This document shows positions 1 to 11,117 of a DNA stretch of 64,000 bases, one piece after another. Each line of letters starts with the position of its first letter. The stretch's first letter is position 1. The notes under the pieces are model-generated. The model did not search any database, was not told where the DNA came from, and saw only the letters and a program-made list of their open reading frames with translations. The translations under genes were made by a program, and so were the position numbers. This DNA is from Isoetes taiwanensis (taxonomy: Eukaryota; Streptophyta; Lycopodiopsida; Isoetales; Isoetaceae), in the NCBI GenBank assembly GCA_021234155.1, contig JAJEKV010000035.1, positions 5,222,224-5,286,223 on the forward strand, in the 5' to 3' direction.

Positions 1-1728
1 CTTTTAGATTATCTGCTAGATTAAGAGGCATTCCCAGTAGCTTAATAGTCTTTGAGGCGGCTATTACATGATAGTTCCATGCCCTAACCCTGGCATCGGC
101 AGCCCCATCAAAAGGCCATATAATAGCACACTTGGCTGGGTTGATTCCTATTCCGGCGATAGAGAAAAAGGAATCCAATGCATTCTGGAAGGCTTCGAAG
201 CTCTCATCATCGTATCTTAAGAAAAGGAAAGTATCATCCGCATACTGCATTATTGTCAACCTTCTGTCTGATCCAGGGAGAATTAAGCCATTTACCGTAC
301 CTCTTGCCTCCAAATTCTTGACCATGCAAGTTAGAAGATTTGCCATAATCAGAAATAAGTATGGGGCGAGAGGGCAGCCCTGTCTAATTCCTTTCCTGAG
401 GTCAAAGAGACTAGTGGATTGACCATTCACTAGCACTGATGCAGATGCCATCTTATTCAACCCCATGACTAGATTTATGAAGTCCGTTTCAAAGCCCATT
501 TGTGCCATAACATCCTCTAATCCACACCATCTTAGTGAGTCATAGGCCCGGCGAAAGTCAAGTTTAAGCATGACACACTTTTGGCTTGAGTGCTTACACC
601 AGTGAAGCCCCTCCCTGGCAGCCAAGTAATTGTCCAGGATGTTCCTATTTGGAAGAAATGCTGATTGCTCATACCCTATTACACGGTCCAAGATTGGCTT
701 AATTCGGGTAGCTATTACCTTCATGATTACTTTGTACAGAACATTGGTCAATGCTATCGGTCTCCATTCATTGATAACCTGAGGCCTACTTACTTTTGGA
801 ATGAGTGCAATGAATCCAGCTGCCAAGGTTGGATGGAGATATCTAACAGCCCAGGCTCCTTTGACTGCAGCGGCAAAGAAGGGACCCAAGATATCCCAGA
901 ATTCCACATAGAACTCTGGTGGGAACCCATCTGGCTCTGGGGATTTCCCAGAGGCTAGAGAACTTAACGCCTTGCAGATTTCTGCATCACCTGGTTCCTG
1001 AAGCAATAGTCTGTTCTCCTCATCACTTATTGAAAGGTCTTGACGGATGGAAGATAGCCATTTTGAGCATTGGGAGGAATAATCCTTTGGAAGAGGATCT
1101 TCCTTGAAAAGCCCCTCGTAGCTATTTCTGAAAAATGATCTTATTTCGGCTTCACCTTTTATGACTTCATGCTGGTCATCAATTACTGAAGTAATGCTGT
1201 TCTCAGCCAACCTGGATCCAGCTAATCTAAAGAAACACTTAGAGTTTTCATGATCCACTTCGGCGTACCACTTAGTCCTAGATCTCATGGCTGCCCCATG
1301 TGCTTCTTCTTCCTCTATTGCTTTGACTTTGATGCTTAATTCTTCCTCAAGATTCTGATGTACAGAGTTAAATGGGTCGGAGACTAAATCTTGTTTCACT
1401 TGTCGGATTTGATTGTACAAATCAGCTTTGGTTCTTTGGAATTCCTGGGCCCGCTCTCTGCCCCATTTCTTTATCCAATCCTTTATTAGTGCACTTTTTC
1501 TAATCCATGCTTTCATAGTAGGAAGCTCATCTTCCCTTGGTTGTGTCGTAATGAATTCTCTGAACGGGGTGCAGAATGCTTCCTTTCCTAAGAGGCCAGT
1601 ATTGAATTTAAAGGGAACATTGCCCCTTCTTCTTGCAGTGGGAAGCTCCTCAAGTATTAGTTTTTGTGGCACATGGTCAGACTGCGAGAAGGCAAGGTCT
1701 CCTTCCACATAACATTTATCCATGAATG
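1..1728 (-). mobile_element. LINE (plant L1 type) ORF2 fragment, open to the window edge
   Basis: The minus strand reads as one open frame from about 1723 to the left edge. It starts inside the endonuclease C-terminus (YVEGDLAFSQSDHVPQKL), passes a linker, and covers the reverse transcriptase fingers and palm: KSPEPDGFPPEFYVEFWD, EWRPIALTNVLYKVIMK, DFRRAYDSLRW, GIRQGCPLAPYLF and the catalytic box QYADDTFLFL. It is closely similar to the long ORF2 at 53271-56735 and clearly the same family. It is 5'-truncated: ORF1 and most of the endonuclease are missing. Its 5' end abuts the 5' end of the oppositely oriented LINE at 1745. The fingers motif has E in place of the usual G (KSPEPDG). No stop was seen in the visible part, so it looks young, but the 3' half lies outside the window. 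Confidence 0.88.
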
Positions 1729-1744
1729 GGGAAGGAAACTAGAT

Positions 1745-4700
1745 GAGTGAAGAGAAAAAACAGCTGTACTTTTAAGGTCACAATGAATTTTAAAGTCCTG
1801 AGCTGGAATATCAGAGGGGTGAAGTCCTTGAAATTTAAGAGTAACAGACTCTCACTAGCAACAAGAAAAATGAATCCAGATATCATATGCTTTTAGGAAC
1901 ACAAGTGTAAGAAGGAAGAAGTTGATGCTCTATTTAAAATAATAGGGAATGAATATGTTGGAATAGTCTCAGCAAAGGAAAAATCTAGTCCAGGCATATT
2001 AATTGCATGGAAGAATACTTTTGAGGTGGTATCCTCTATGGTAGACAAATTTTGGAAGGTGGTCCATCATTGTCTGGCAACAAAGAAACCAATCATAGGG
2101 GATCTTGAATGTGGATGCACATAACAACCCTAGGAAAGAGGGGCACTATGGGCCACCCTCAGACATAAAATCAAAAGTCTCGGTAAACATATAACATGGT
2201 TAATGTTGGGCGACTTTAATATGGTGGAGGCAATTGAGGACAGACGAGGGGTAACATCTGATATTGTCAAAGATTTTGAAAAAATAGCAATGGCGGGAGC
2301 TATTACATGAGGGTGGATTTACAGAGCTAGAGGGGGGTAAAGGTTTTATATGGTGCAAGGGATGGATAGGGCAGGATAGAGCTTATGCATGACATGATAG
2401 ATGCTATATGGATTACAAGACACTTCTCCTTTCCCCAACTCTTCACAGAGTAAATTGCACTGATAATGCTATATCTGATCATAATCTTCAAGTAATCTCA
2501 TGTCAAGAAGCAGGAAAACAGTTTCCAGAACTGTCTTTAAAATGAACTCTCAGGCATGAATGCCTTAATGGCAGCACTAATAAATATTAAGCAATTTGCC
2601 AAACTATGGGGTAGAGCAAAAGCGCAAGGGGAGCGGGCAGTTTTGGATAAGTTATATAGTCATCTGACTACCCTAAGAGTTTTGGGCCCTAATGATGGTG
2701 TAGAAGAGAGAAATCTACTCGCAGAGATTAAAAACTCGGAGAAGACAAAATCTGCTGAGTACAAGAGCAAGGCATGTTTAACATGGCTTAGGCAAGAAGA
2801 TAAGTACTCTAAGTTCTTTTGTAAGGCATCCAAACGAAAAGATATGGTCAACGACATCATCTACTATTACATTTGAAGATGGATCAACATTAAAAAGCGG
2901 GGACGGTCTTCATAAGTTCCTTCATGATCACTTTCAAAGCTTCTTTGAAGAGAAGAGAATGCCATTCCAAGATGAGTTTGAAGATTTAGTGGTGTCTAAG
3001 GTGTCTCCAGTCATAACAAATGAGCAACATCAGATGTTGAATCGGCCACTATCTTTAGAAGATTTGCATCAAGCAACTATTGCTGTTGACAAGAAGTGTT
3101 CATGGATGGATGGGATTCCAATAGAATTTTTGCAAACTTAATGAAAATTGATAAAAGTGGATTTGTTCTCTGCCTATACAGACTTGCAACAAGCAGATCA
3201 TCTTCATCCCAGATTAAATACATGATGTATTACTTTGATTCCAAAGAGTAAAGATCCATGTACTATCAATGACTGGAGACCTATCACATTGCTTTCGACA
3301 TTCTCTAACATAATAGCTATGGCAGAGAAAATAAAGCCTATACTAGCAAAAACCACTTCCCCGGTTCATTCATGATTCCTCCCTGGAAAGAACATTTTGC
3401 ATAATGTAATAGCTGCTTTTGAAGGTATGTATTGGGCTAAAAGCACAATTCAAAAAGCGGCATACATTAAATTGGATTTTTTAAAAGTATATGATAGTAT
3501 CAGATGAAATTTCTTGTTAAAAATGATGCTTAAATTGGGTTGTGGAGAATTTTTTACTGGAATTGTTAAAAATTTACTTCAATCTGCACGTGCCTCAGTT
3601 TTGGTCAATGGGGATTCCTCCCCTATTTTTGAAATTGAAAGAGGCATTAGACAGGGATGCCCATTAGCCCCAGTCTTATTTAGCATGGCAGCAGAAGCAT
3701 TCTCACAGCTATTTTTACAGACGTCAAGAGATGATTTGTTAAAAGGTCTTCATATGGGGGATGGATCTCAACAGGTATGTAATACGCGGATGACTCTTTT
3801 CTATTTCTCATAGTTGAAGAGAGCAATATAAAGATGGCTAGTCAATTGTTAGCTATTTTTTCTTTGGCATCAGGGTGTCTCATTAACTGGAAAAAATGTT
3901 CTTCACAATGGACCAGACAAGGGTCGCATCCTAGTTGTTTAGAGCGCCTCCCATGGAAAATCATACCAGAAGGTGAATATTCTAATCTTCTAGGAATTCC
4001 AATGGAAAATTAACGTACCCACAATGAAAGTATGGGATCAGATGATATTAGGATTACAAAACATCTGAACTGGTGGAAAGTCGTAAAATTATCAATGGCT
4101 GGAAGGATTGTTGTAGCGAAACATGTGTTCTGGAGCACCTACATCTATGTTTCATCGCTTCTTATAGCTCCATCAGAGAAATTAAAAGAAACGAAAGAGG
4201 CAATAAGGAACTTCATGTGGGGAGGCAACGAAGAAGGAGCACTAGTAAAAATAGCATGGTGGAAATGTAAAAGAGATAAAGAAGAGGAAGGGGGATAGAC
4301 ATGATTGATTTACCTTACAAAGCAAGATACTAGTTTCTAGAGGGAAAAATGAGGTCACTAGGCCTTCAACTCATAATACAGGCTTTATTATTTTCTTGCA
4401 GACATTCTAAAGCATCAGCACAAGCTTCTCTTCCATGGTCTGTCTTTTATTGTCCAACCATATATTGAAGCCTCCCCATTCTTAAGAGGACTCATTTCAG
4501 TGTGGAATATGGTGAAAAGGCTGTTTACATTAGATATTAATAACTGTGCTGCGAGTATTACTCCGCCGTAGTGGATTCCAGTCAATTACCGCAAGAAAAA
4601 TGGACCTTTGACTTTATTGGCTGACGCTAGAGTGGTAAGAAGGTGGATTGGTCGTGGCATAGATTCATATGCGAGGTAAACAGAATGGATAGTCTTCAGG

Positions 4701-5545
4701 TAGAACTTTGGCCTTCAAAGTAAGGATAAATCAATGTGAAAATGTATTGCAGTGACTCTACCAAACCTCTTAAATAGCACGAGCAAAAAACCTTAGGTCC
4801 TTGACCAGTCCTTACAGGTGGGATCATTTGTGAAATCAGCTTATAAATGTCTGAAAATAAAAGGTACTATACCATTGTCAGAGAAGTGGAATGTGCAAGT
4901 TGTAGACACACAATTGAAAGAAATCTGGAGAGGTGCATGGATGACACTTCTCCCTCCTAGAGTGAACTCATTCTTATGGCAAGTGGTTCGCAGGGCCCTA
5001 ATGGTAAATAGCAGGGTATCAAAATTCAAACTTGACGTGAGCCCACTTTGTCCACTCTGCAAAATTGATGAAGAGTCTTTGGAACACTGCCTAGTAGAGT
5101 GCACTGACCTACAAGTTGTGTGGGAATGGTGTATGGATATGTTCAATATTGGCGATCTCCTTCTAGGTATGTATTCAGCAGAGTAATCAGTCTCAAAATG
5201 CACCGCTTTTTATATTGTCAGATCATGGGCATTATGGGTTATTTGGAATGGACGTAATACTTTTACTCTAGGCAAAGATGTATACACCACAGGTTCACAG
5301 GTACTGCACATACTCATAAATAAGTTGAGAAATTTCAAGTCTGTGTTTGAGGGTGATGTTTCCCTTCAATTGTTAGTCTGGGAAACATTCATCAAGCTAC
5401 CACCATAAGAAGCCACCTACATGTCTCACTATAAAAGGGCTTTGTAGCTACCCCCTCTTCAAACTTGTTCAAGAGGGTGTCCATCTGCTATAGGGCATTG
5501 TAAAAGTGTACTATGGATGAAAATTCTTTATCCTTAAAAAAAAGG
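1745..5545 (+). mobile_element. Degenerate LINE (L1 type), ORF2 only
   Basis: The endonuclease starts at 1783 (MNFKVLSWNIRGVKSL), with LGDFNMVEA near 2210 and SDHNLQVIS near 2475. Linker and RT follow: 2959-3141 (DQ..LNRPLSLEDLHQA), WRPITLLSTFSN near 3275, GIRQGCPLAPVLF at about 3640 and YADDSFLFLIVEE from 3783. A zf-RVT-like end follows at 4818-5186 (PPRVNSFLWQVVRRALMVNS, CPLCKIDEESLEHCLVEC). The element ends in A8 near 5545. Many stops and frameshifts break it; several fit C-to-T decay of CAG, CGA or TGG codons, for example the TAG in ICF*EHK near 1895. The YADD box sits in a different frame from the text just before it. No target duplication was recognised. Its 3' end lies inside the decayed HMA gene at 5549. 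Confidence 0.85.
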
Positions 5546-5548
5546 GGG

Positions 5549-6459
5549 TGTAAGAGTTATTATAATTTTTCTCTCGCAAACAATAGAGAATTGGGCAACA
5601 TCCTTTGGGGGCAATCGTTAACAAATTGATACATGTAAAATATGTTTGGGTATTCAGTGTTTTCTATTACTTTGCAAGTTGCCTTTTCGTTTTCTATTGG
5701 CCATGGTTCGAGACCCGTACCCAATTCTTTGATTTCTTCAACGCATTTATCCTGGCCAACATCGCTCCCCTTTATAGTCACTCTCTTGTATCCATATCCA
5801 CCTCCACATCCTCCACTACCGAAACACAAAAAATATATCAATGTAGAATAATTGGACATATAATCAATTTTCATTAAAAATTTCTAATCAAAACATGCCT
5901 TTCAAAGTCTTTGCATGACTCACACATGCTACATATTCTAAACGAGGTGCACCCTAGACTACCACAGCCGTCGGATTCGTCGATCCTACGACCCAAATCG
6001 TATGTTGGGGCCTCTGGCACCTCTCATTTCGCTTATAGTCATTTATGATTGGAGGCGCCTATGATTTTGAAATATGAAATACGATTTCCTCTAAGGTTTT
6101 GAGGGAATATATAACCTCTATACGACTTTGCCTAAGATTTTAGAATATGAAATATGGGGGTTCGAACCTCTACCAAAATAACTCAATGTCCTAATAAGAC
6201 TACTTTAACCAATGTACCCAGTGAGCTAATGCGATTATTTTTTATATTGAATCTATGTTTTTTTTTTTTATAACAACCTATTCAATTGTTTTAGGGATAT
6301 ATAGTCTATGGTTTGAGGAATTATTATTTTTACATCCATATCAAAACCCCCTGGAATTGCTACATATTCTACCTTAAGAATGATCTCATTATTGTTCCTT
6401 TTTTTGGAGCAATTGTGAGAGCAAGAGCATTCACAACAACCCTTGAATATGCAGGTCAT
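5549..6459 (-). pseudogene. HMA-domain (metallochaperone-like) pseudogene
   Basis: This is a broken paralogue of the two-exon HMA gene at 46850-47392. Exon 1 starts at ATG 6459 and gives MTCIFKGCCECSCSHNCSKK then NEIILKVE, where it is cut by a SINE (5935-6365). The rest of exon 1 lies at about 5897-5930 and keeps CESCK, but codons between CESCK and TLK are deleted, which removes most of the HMA helix. An intron with a GC donor (AAAG/GCATG) leads to exon 2 near 5825, which gives KRVTIKGSDVGQDKCVEEIKEL followed by EPWPIENEKATCKVIENTEY. The LINE at 1745-5545 interrupts the 3' end. The deletion, SINE and LINE make it non-functional. Confidence 0.8.
5935..6365 (-). mobile_element. tRNA-like SINE copy inside HMA exon 1
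   Basis: About 430 bp with no counterpart in the HMA gene at 46850-47392. On the minus strand it contains a tRNA-like core: an A-box-like TTAGCTCACTGGGTA and a B-box GAGGTTCGAACCCC, then a 3' part ending in GTGCACCTCGTTTAGAATATGTAG. The word CTACATATTCTA occurs at both edges. It may be a target duplication or the element's own shared terminus, because other copies carry a similar junction. Related copies lie at 32640-33120 and 45293-45775 (same orientation) and in the array at 47944-49080 (opposite orientation). Confidence 0.7.
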
Positions 6460-6477
6460 TCTGCTGAAAAGGAAAAA

Positions 6478-7045
6478 AAATCTGAAATTTGTGGACGATG
6501 AAGGACACATTCAAAGGCTTTTATATAGGAAGGGAATGGAACATCCTCGAAAATGGTATCAAGACCTGACTAAACCACTTACACACTACTAGGAAAGAAC
6601 CCTATTCAAGGCCCACCCAATACCAAAAGCCCTAGAATTTGGTATATGTGACCTGGGTCCACACGGAAGAGTTCCTTTAGGTCATTCATAAGAAAGTTTC
6701 ATCCCATTTTAATCGTTTGTGTGACCCGATTGGTCTCCGTGGACGATAAAAGAATCTTCCTTCCTTCCTCCATAGGGATCACGCATTTTGTGTGGTTGGC
6801 AATTTCTTGCAAGCACTATTTTCCTTCAACACATTTGCGTAGTCGGCAATTTCTTGCTACCACTATTTTCCTTCAATTCGCATTCTAAAGATCTTACCTT
6901 TGCAGTACAAGAATGTAGCCTCATATATATTCACATACCAAAGCAAGTAAAATATTGCTAAGTAAAATTGACTCAATAAATTAGCAACATTTCTATATTA
7001 AATAGATATAGGGCATGGTGCACTAGTATAACTCCAATTTATGTG
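6478..7045. repeat. HMA 5'-flank repeat, copy 1
   Basis: The sequence upstream of the HMA pseudogene (through 'tttatataggaagggaatggaac' and the 'cccacccaataccaaaagccct' block) recurs at 9455-9965 and, more diverged, at 47430-47920 next to the second HMA gene. The pair 6478-7045 and 9455-9965 forms direct repeats flanking the block at 7080-9440. That layout suggests unequal exchange or a duplicated promoter region. No coding sequence was seen. Confidence 0.75.
6728..6768 (+). mobile_element. Ultra-short retroelement 3'-tail insertion with (TTCC)n
   Basis: A piece of about 40 bp, GATTGGTCTCCGTGGACGAT followed by AAAAGAATC and TTCCTTCCTTCC. It is absent from the matching place in the duplicate at 9683-9690, where GACCC is followed directly by TCCATAGGG. 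The core GTGGACGATAAAA is the shared 3' tail seen at 23846, 34500 and 49330, and in diverged form at 20530 and 16180. Confidence 0.7.
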
Positions 7046-7079
7046 CACGCTATCAACATAGATATAGTTATGCATGCTA

Positions 7080-9440
7080 AATAAGACACGTCTTATTTAG
7101 GCTAGTGGAAAACAACTTTTGCCTATTGACTTAGGTGTGCCACTCAAATACCTAAAAAAATGAGACACTATGTGGTGGGAAAAGGGCCTAATCCACCAAC
7201 ATAGATATAGTTATGCACGCTATCAAAAGATATAGGATGTACTTTTGTTGCAAGTGTGGATCAATAAAGCTTCACGTCCTTAAGAACCTAATAATAAAAA
7301 GTAATAGGACATCCTAAGGTAACTTCTTGTTATTTTCTCGATCTATTCCGAAGGTTGTTATTCTCTCGATATACCGGATAAAAAAGGTGAAGTTGCAAAA
7401 GCCAGTGGTTAACATGGTGTACGTGCAAAAGCAACGTGTCCAAATGACAACTTTAGAAAAAGGAGGATACTAAGATATGGGTCCTATAAGGCTACATCAC
7501 AATGTGTATGTGTTTGAATATGATGGGCCAAGTCAAGCCCCTTTTGCATGAAGCTTCCATAACCCAGTTCATGGCACACTATTGGCGCCAATCCGAGCCG
7601 TCGGATCGTTTGTTTTTCTCTTTGATTTACCCTCAACACAATCTTTAAATATTATATAACACATTCTGGTCTCTAGAATGCAAGAAAGACATAGGTGTCC
7701 TCACAGTAAACTTTTGTTGCAAAAATGGTACATGAAAGCGATGAAGGCCTTCGACAAATTTTTTTTTTTTTTTTGAAGGACGTCAAACTTTATTAATAAC
7801 ACTCCATCATAATACATAATACAATGCAAAGACGGGAATAAAAAACCCAGTGGACAATCAGATCCAACTGAGCAGGGCCACCCATCTAAGCATGACAGTA
7901 TACTGCAGTTTACACTATTTTCCTCTCCTACAAAGAGAAGAATAACATATAATCATATTTATAGAAAAGTTACTTTAACCAGGTCGAACTTCCACATCCA
8001 TAGAATCATTAACAGCAACTTGATCTGCTCCCTGGTGTCTCAATGCCACTGAATCAGGGGCATCCACTGTGACAATCGTAGCAGATACTGGCGCTACAGA
8101 GTGAACTAACGTAGATTGAGGAGCCGAGCTATTTTTGCGACGTGCAAGCTTCTTCAAGCGTGGAGTAGACCATCCTTCTTCCGATAATTCTTGCTTGTGA
8201 GCAGTGTCCAGAAGACGAGAGTGGTGATCCTCATTAAGAGGGTCTACTGATATAGACTGAGACGGAGATGCACTCAAAGAAGGTGGTGGTGCAGAAATAG
8301 CTAGAGAAGAAGGCACACGAGCTGGTAATACTGACGGATTAACTAGTGCAGAGGCAGATGGGGAAGAAGATGATACAACACGATACTCGAGTGAAGTGGT
8401 TGCTATGTGACAGGGGATAGGAGCAATTGGGGAGGTAGAGACAAAAGTATGCCTAGACCTGTAAGTAGCGAAAGCCTCAACATTGGGAAACATCTTGGCA
8501 AGCTCAGGTCCATTAAGCAGACGCAGTTTGTACTTGAAAAAAAGTGGGCCACTTTTGACCACTACTGACTGGGGAATAGAGACACAAGTAGGAAGAGATA
8601 CACAAATTCGAGGACCATTAACAATAGAATGGGCAAGATGCATACCCAATCCATTGGCAATAGCAATCATAAAATCAGACACTTGAAGTTCTAGTGGAAA
8701 ATCCTCTAAGGCCTTCAACAAATTGGGAGGCAAGAAAACACAACATCATTTTGATCCTCCGTATACAGGAATGGCAATCTACTTGCCACTGTAGCTTGGA
8801 AGACACTTAAGTAGCATTTTGTAGTAGGTAAAAACCTTCGAAATGCAGGGTAAGTTCTTGGAATGCTGGGTAAACAAGGCAGAATGCGGGGTAAATCCTC
8901 AAGGATGCAAGTAGAAGCTCCTCGCTGCTCCATCGCTGCTGCTCCATCACTGCTCTGTGCTCAAGAAATTTTTTATTTATTTGAAAGAGTGCCACCTGGC
9001 ACGGCGTTACTAGCGACGCAGAAGAATGCTTCCTAAGTGTTTTTTCCGAAGCCTCCTATTCCCTTTTCTTCTTCTTTCTTGAAGTTGATTTTAATGACAA
9101 AGTTGAGCCATCCAAGAAGATGGTGAAGAGAAGATGGACACGGAAAAATGCTAGGAAAATTTAGTGGTTATGGATATTTAGAAGGATACCCTAGCTCATA
9201 CTATAGAAATATGTTCTATGAAGTCGGGACAATTATGCACGTTATTTAATGAGCACCAACCTATATAAGTAGATAATTCTATTTTTTGGTGGTGTACACT
9301 TTGTACGTAGATAGTTTAGGATGATATGGGATAGGATATTGAGAGCAATATGATGTATTGCAAGTTCTTGCAAGTTCTAGAATGCTCTTACATAGACAAA
9401 CAAGAGAATTGAATTGCTTTACTGTTCACGAAGACCAAAC
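7080..9440. repeat. Duplicate block A (interrupted by a LINE at 7761-8707)
   Basis: 7080-7760 and 8708-9440 together match 14999-16635. Shared landmarks include CTTATTTAGGCTAGTG, GCTTCACGTCCTTAAGAACC, the ATGGGTCCTATAAGGCTACA block and GAGCCGTCGGATCG. Block B lacks the LINE and so is the empty site for it. The block has no convincing gene. Confidence 0.8.
7761..8707 (-). mobile_element. 5'-truncated LINE insertion carrying ORF1 but no ORF2
   Basis: Target duplication AAGGCCTTCGACAAATT at 7744-7760 and 8708-8724 (one mismatch), with the uninterrupted site in block B near 15740. The minus-strand 3' end is a poly(A) run (plus-strand T run from 7759) preceded by an AATAAA signal. An open frame (stop at 7975) enters from the flank and gives EDFPLELQVSDFMIAIANGL then RICVSLPTCVSIPQSVVVKS, which resembles the C-terminal part of the DUF4283-like domain of plant LINE ORF1. 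A Ser/Pro-rich tail follows. ORF1 is followed by only about 200 bp of UTR and the A-tail, with no endonuclease or RT. Either an ORF2-deleted or spliced RNA was copied, or this is a non-autonomous ORF1-only family. Confidence 0.75.
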
Positions 9441-9454
9441 ATTTATACCAAACG

Positions 9455-9965
9455 TTTCTGAAATTTGTGGATGACGATGGACACATTCAAAGGTATTTAT
9501 ATAGGAAGGGAATGGAACATTCCTCGAAAATGGTATCAAGACCTGACTAAACCACTTACACACTACTAGGAAAGAACCCTATTCAAGGCCCACCCAATAC
9601 CAAAAGCCCTAGAATTTGGTATATGTGACCTGGGTCCACACGGAAGAATTCCTTTAGGTCATCCATTTTAATCGTTTGTGTGACCCTCCATAGGGATCAC
9701 GCATTTTGTGTGGTCGGCAATTTCTTGCAATCACTATTTTCCTTCAACACATTTGTGTAGTCGGCAATTTCTTGCTACCACTTTTTTCCTTCAATTCACA
9801 TTCTAAAGATCTTATCTTTGCATTACAAGAATGTAGCCTCATATATATTCATATACCAAAGCAAGTAAAATATTGCTAAGTAAAATTGACTCAATAAATT
9901 AGCAACATTTCTATATTAAATAGATACATGGCATGGTGCACTAGTATAACTCCAATTTATATGTG
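9455..9965. repeat. HMA 5'-flank repeat, copy 2
   Basis: Near-identical to 6478-7045 but without the tail insertion at 6728-6768, so it serves as the empty site for that insertion. No gene follows it; the HMA exons are absent here. Confidence 0.75.
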
Positions 9966-9969
9966 TGGG

Positions 9970-11100
9970 AGTGACTCAAAACATTGGCAACATTCCTAAA
10001 ATGAAATAGCTTCTAGCATAAGATCCTGCGGCTAGGTACTGGATTGGCTTCCATGTGATATGTAGAATGTGATGTAGATACTGTATTCATGATGTGATGG
10101 TGAAAAGATTGATGTCCTTCAAAAATAAGAAAAAAAAAAAAGGAAGGAAAGAAAAAGAAAAAGAAAATTGGATATATAACATCTTCTGGAATAATTTATT
10201 GGCCTCCAAAATGCACGTCATTAATGCATGCGTAGATGCATTCTCCCTTGTTCAAAGTGATGATTCGATTGTCCGAGTCGATACCATCTTGACAAATATT
10301 ATTGATGACGGTCAAAAACCTGTGAACAATGCGTTCAAACATATGGTTAGACCACGAAGATTTTATGAGCGATATAAATTGAAGTTGAGCTAAAAAAATG
10401 GCGTCGACTTGAAGTAGAGAGTATGTACTTGCAGGTAGAATCTGATATTGAGATGAAGTCAATTTTGGGAAATTAAAAGTTAAACTTAGGGTTTTCATCT
10501 ATGATTGGATTATTGTTCGTCAACTATTCATGGGCTTGAATTATAGTGATCATTATGAAGTTGATTATCAAAATTTGGGTTTAAGTGTTGGCTTAAGGTG
10601 TGAGAATTATCAACAATTAGACTTTTCCCATACGGCTCTTTATTTTAGGCAACGACATTATGGATCCTACTGATGATGACTTGAAGATGCATATGTTGTT
10701 ATGCACCTATAGGCGAGGCAACATTATTTCTCATTGTGAGGAGTACTAAACCCATGGACAATTGATATTTATCGGGGGAGCATCTAGTGAAGGCGGGCTC
10801 ACTTCACCTGAGAGCCCGTTACCTCAAGTAAATGGGCGAGCCCACCTAAGTTGGATTATATCATACACATCTACAAGCACATCAAGATTATCACACCCAC
10901 AGCAATTGGCACCCATGCTAAGATTATCACACCCCGAACAAGATTATTGATACCCACAACTGAAATGGAAGCAAGTCCAATTGCTGAACGGGATTCGGGA
11001 TTGGGGTGGAGTCGATTTTGGCCTTTCGTAGAGTTGGAACCAATGTTGGAGATGGATTGGATCAAAATCCTGGCCGTTAAGGTAAACTATATATGCCTCA
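9970..11100. other. Spacer without a recognisable gene
   Basis: AT-rich. It contains a purine-rich run near 10125-10165 and a few short open frames with no family signature. 10900-10950 repeats the word 'agattatcacacc'. Nothing else can be supported. Confidence 0.5.
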
Positions 11101-11117
11101 TCAAATCACCAATATAT

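Noticed and set aside
10094-10393. 99-codon frame starting with a Lys-rich run
   Set aside because: The Lys stretch is a purine microsatellite, and the rest shows no recognisable domain.
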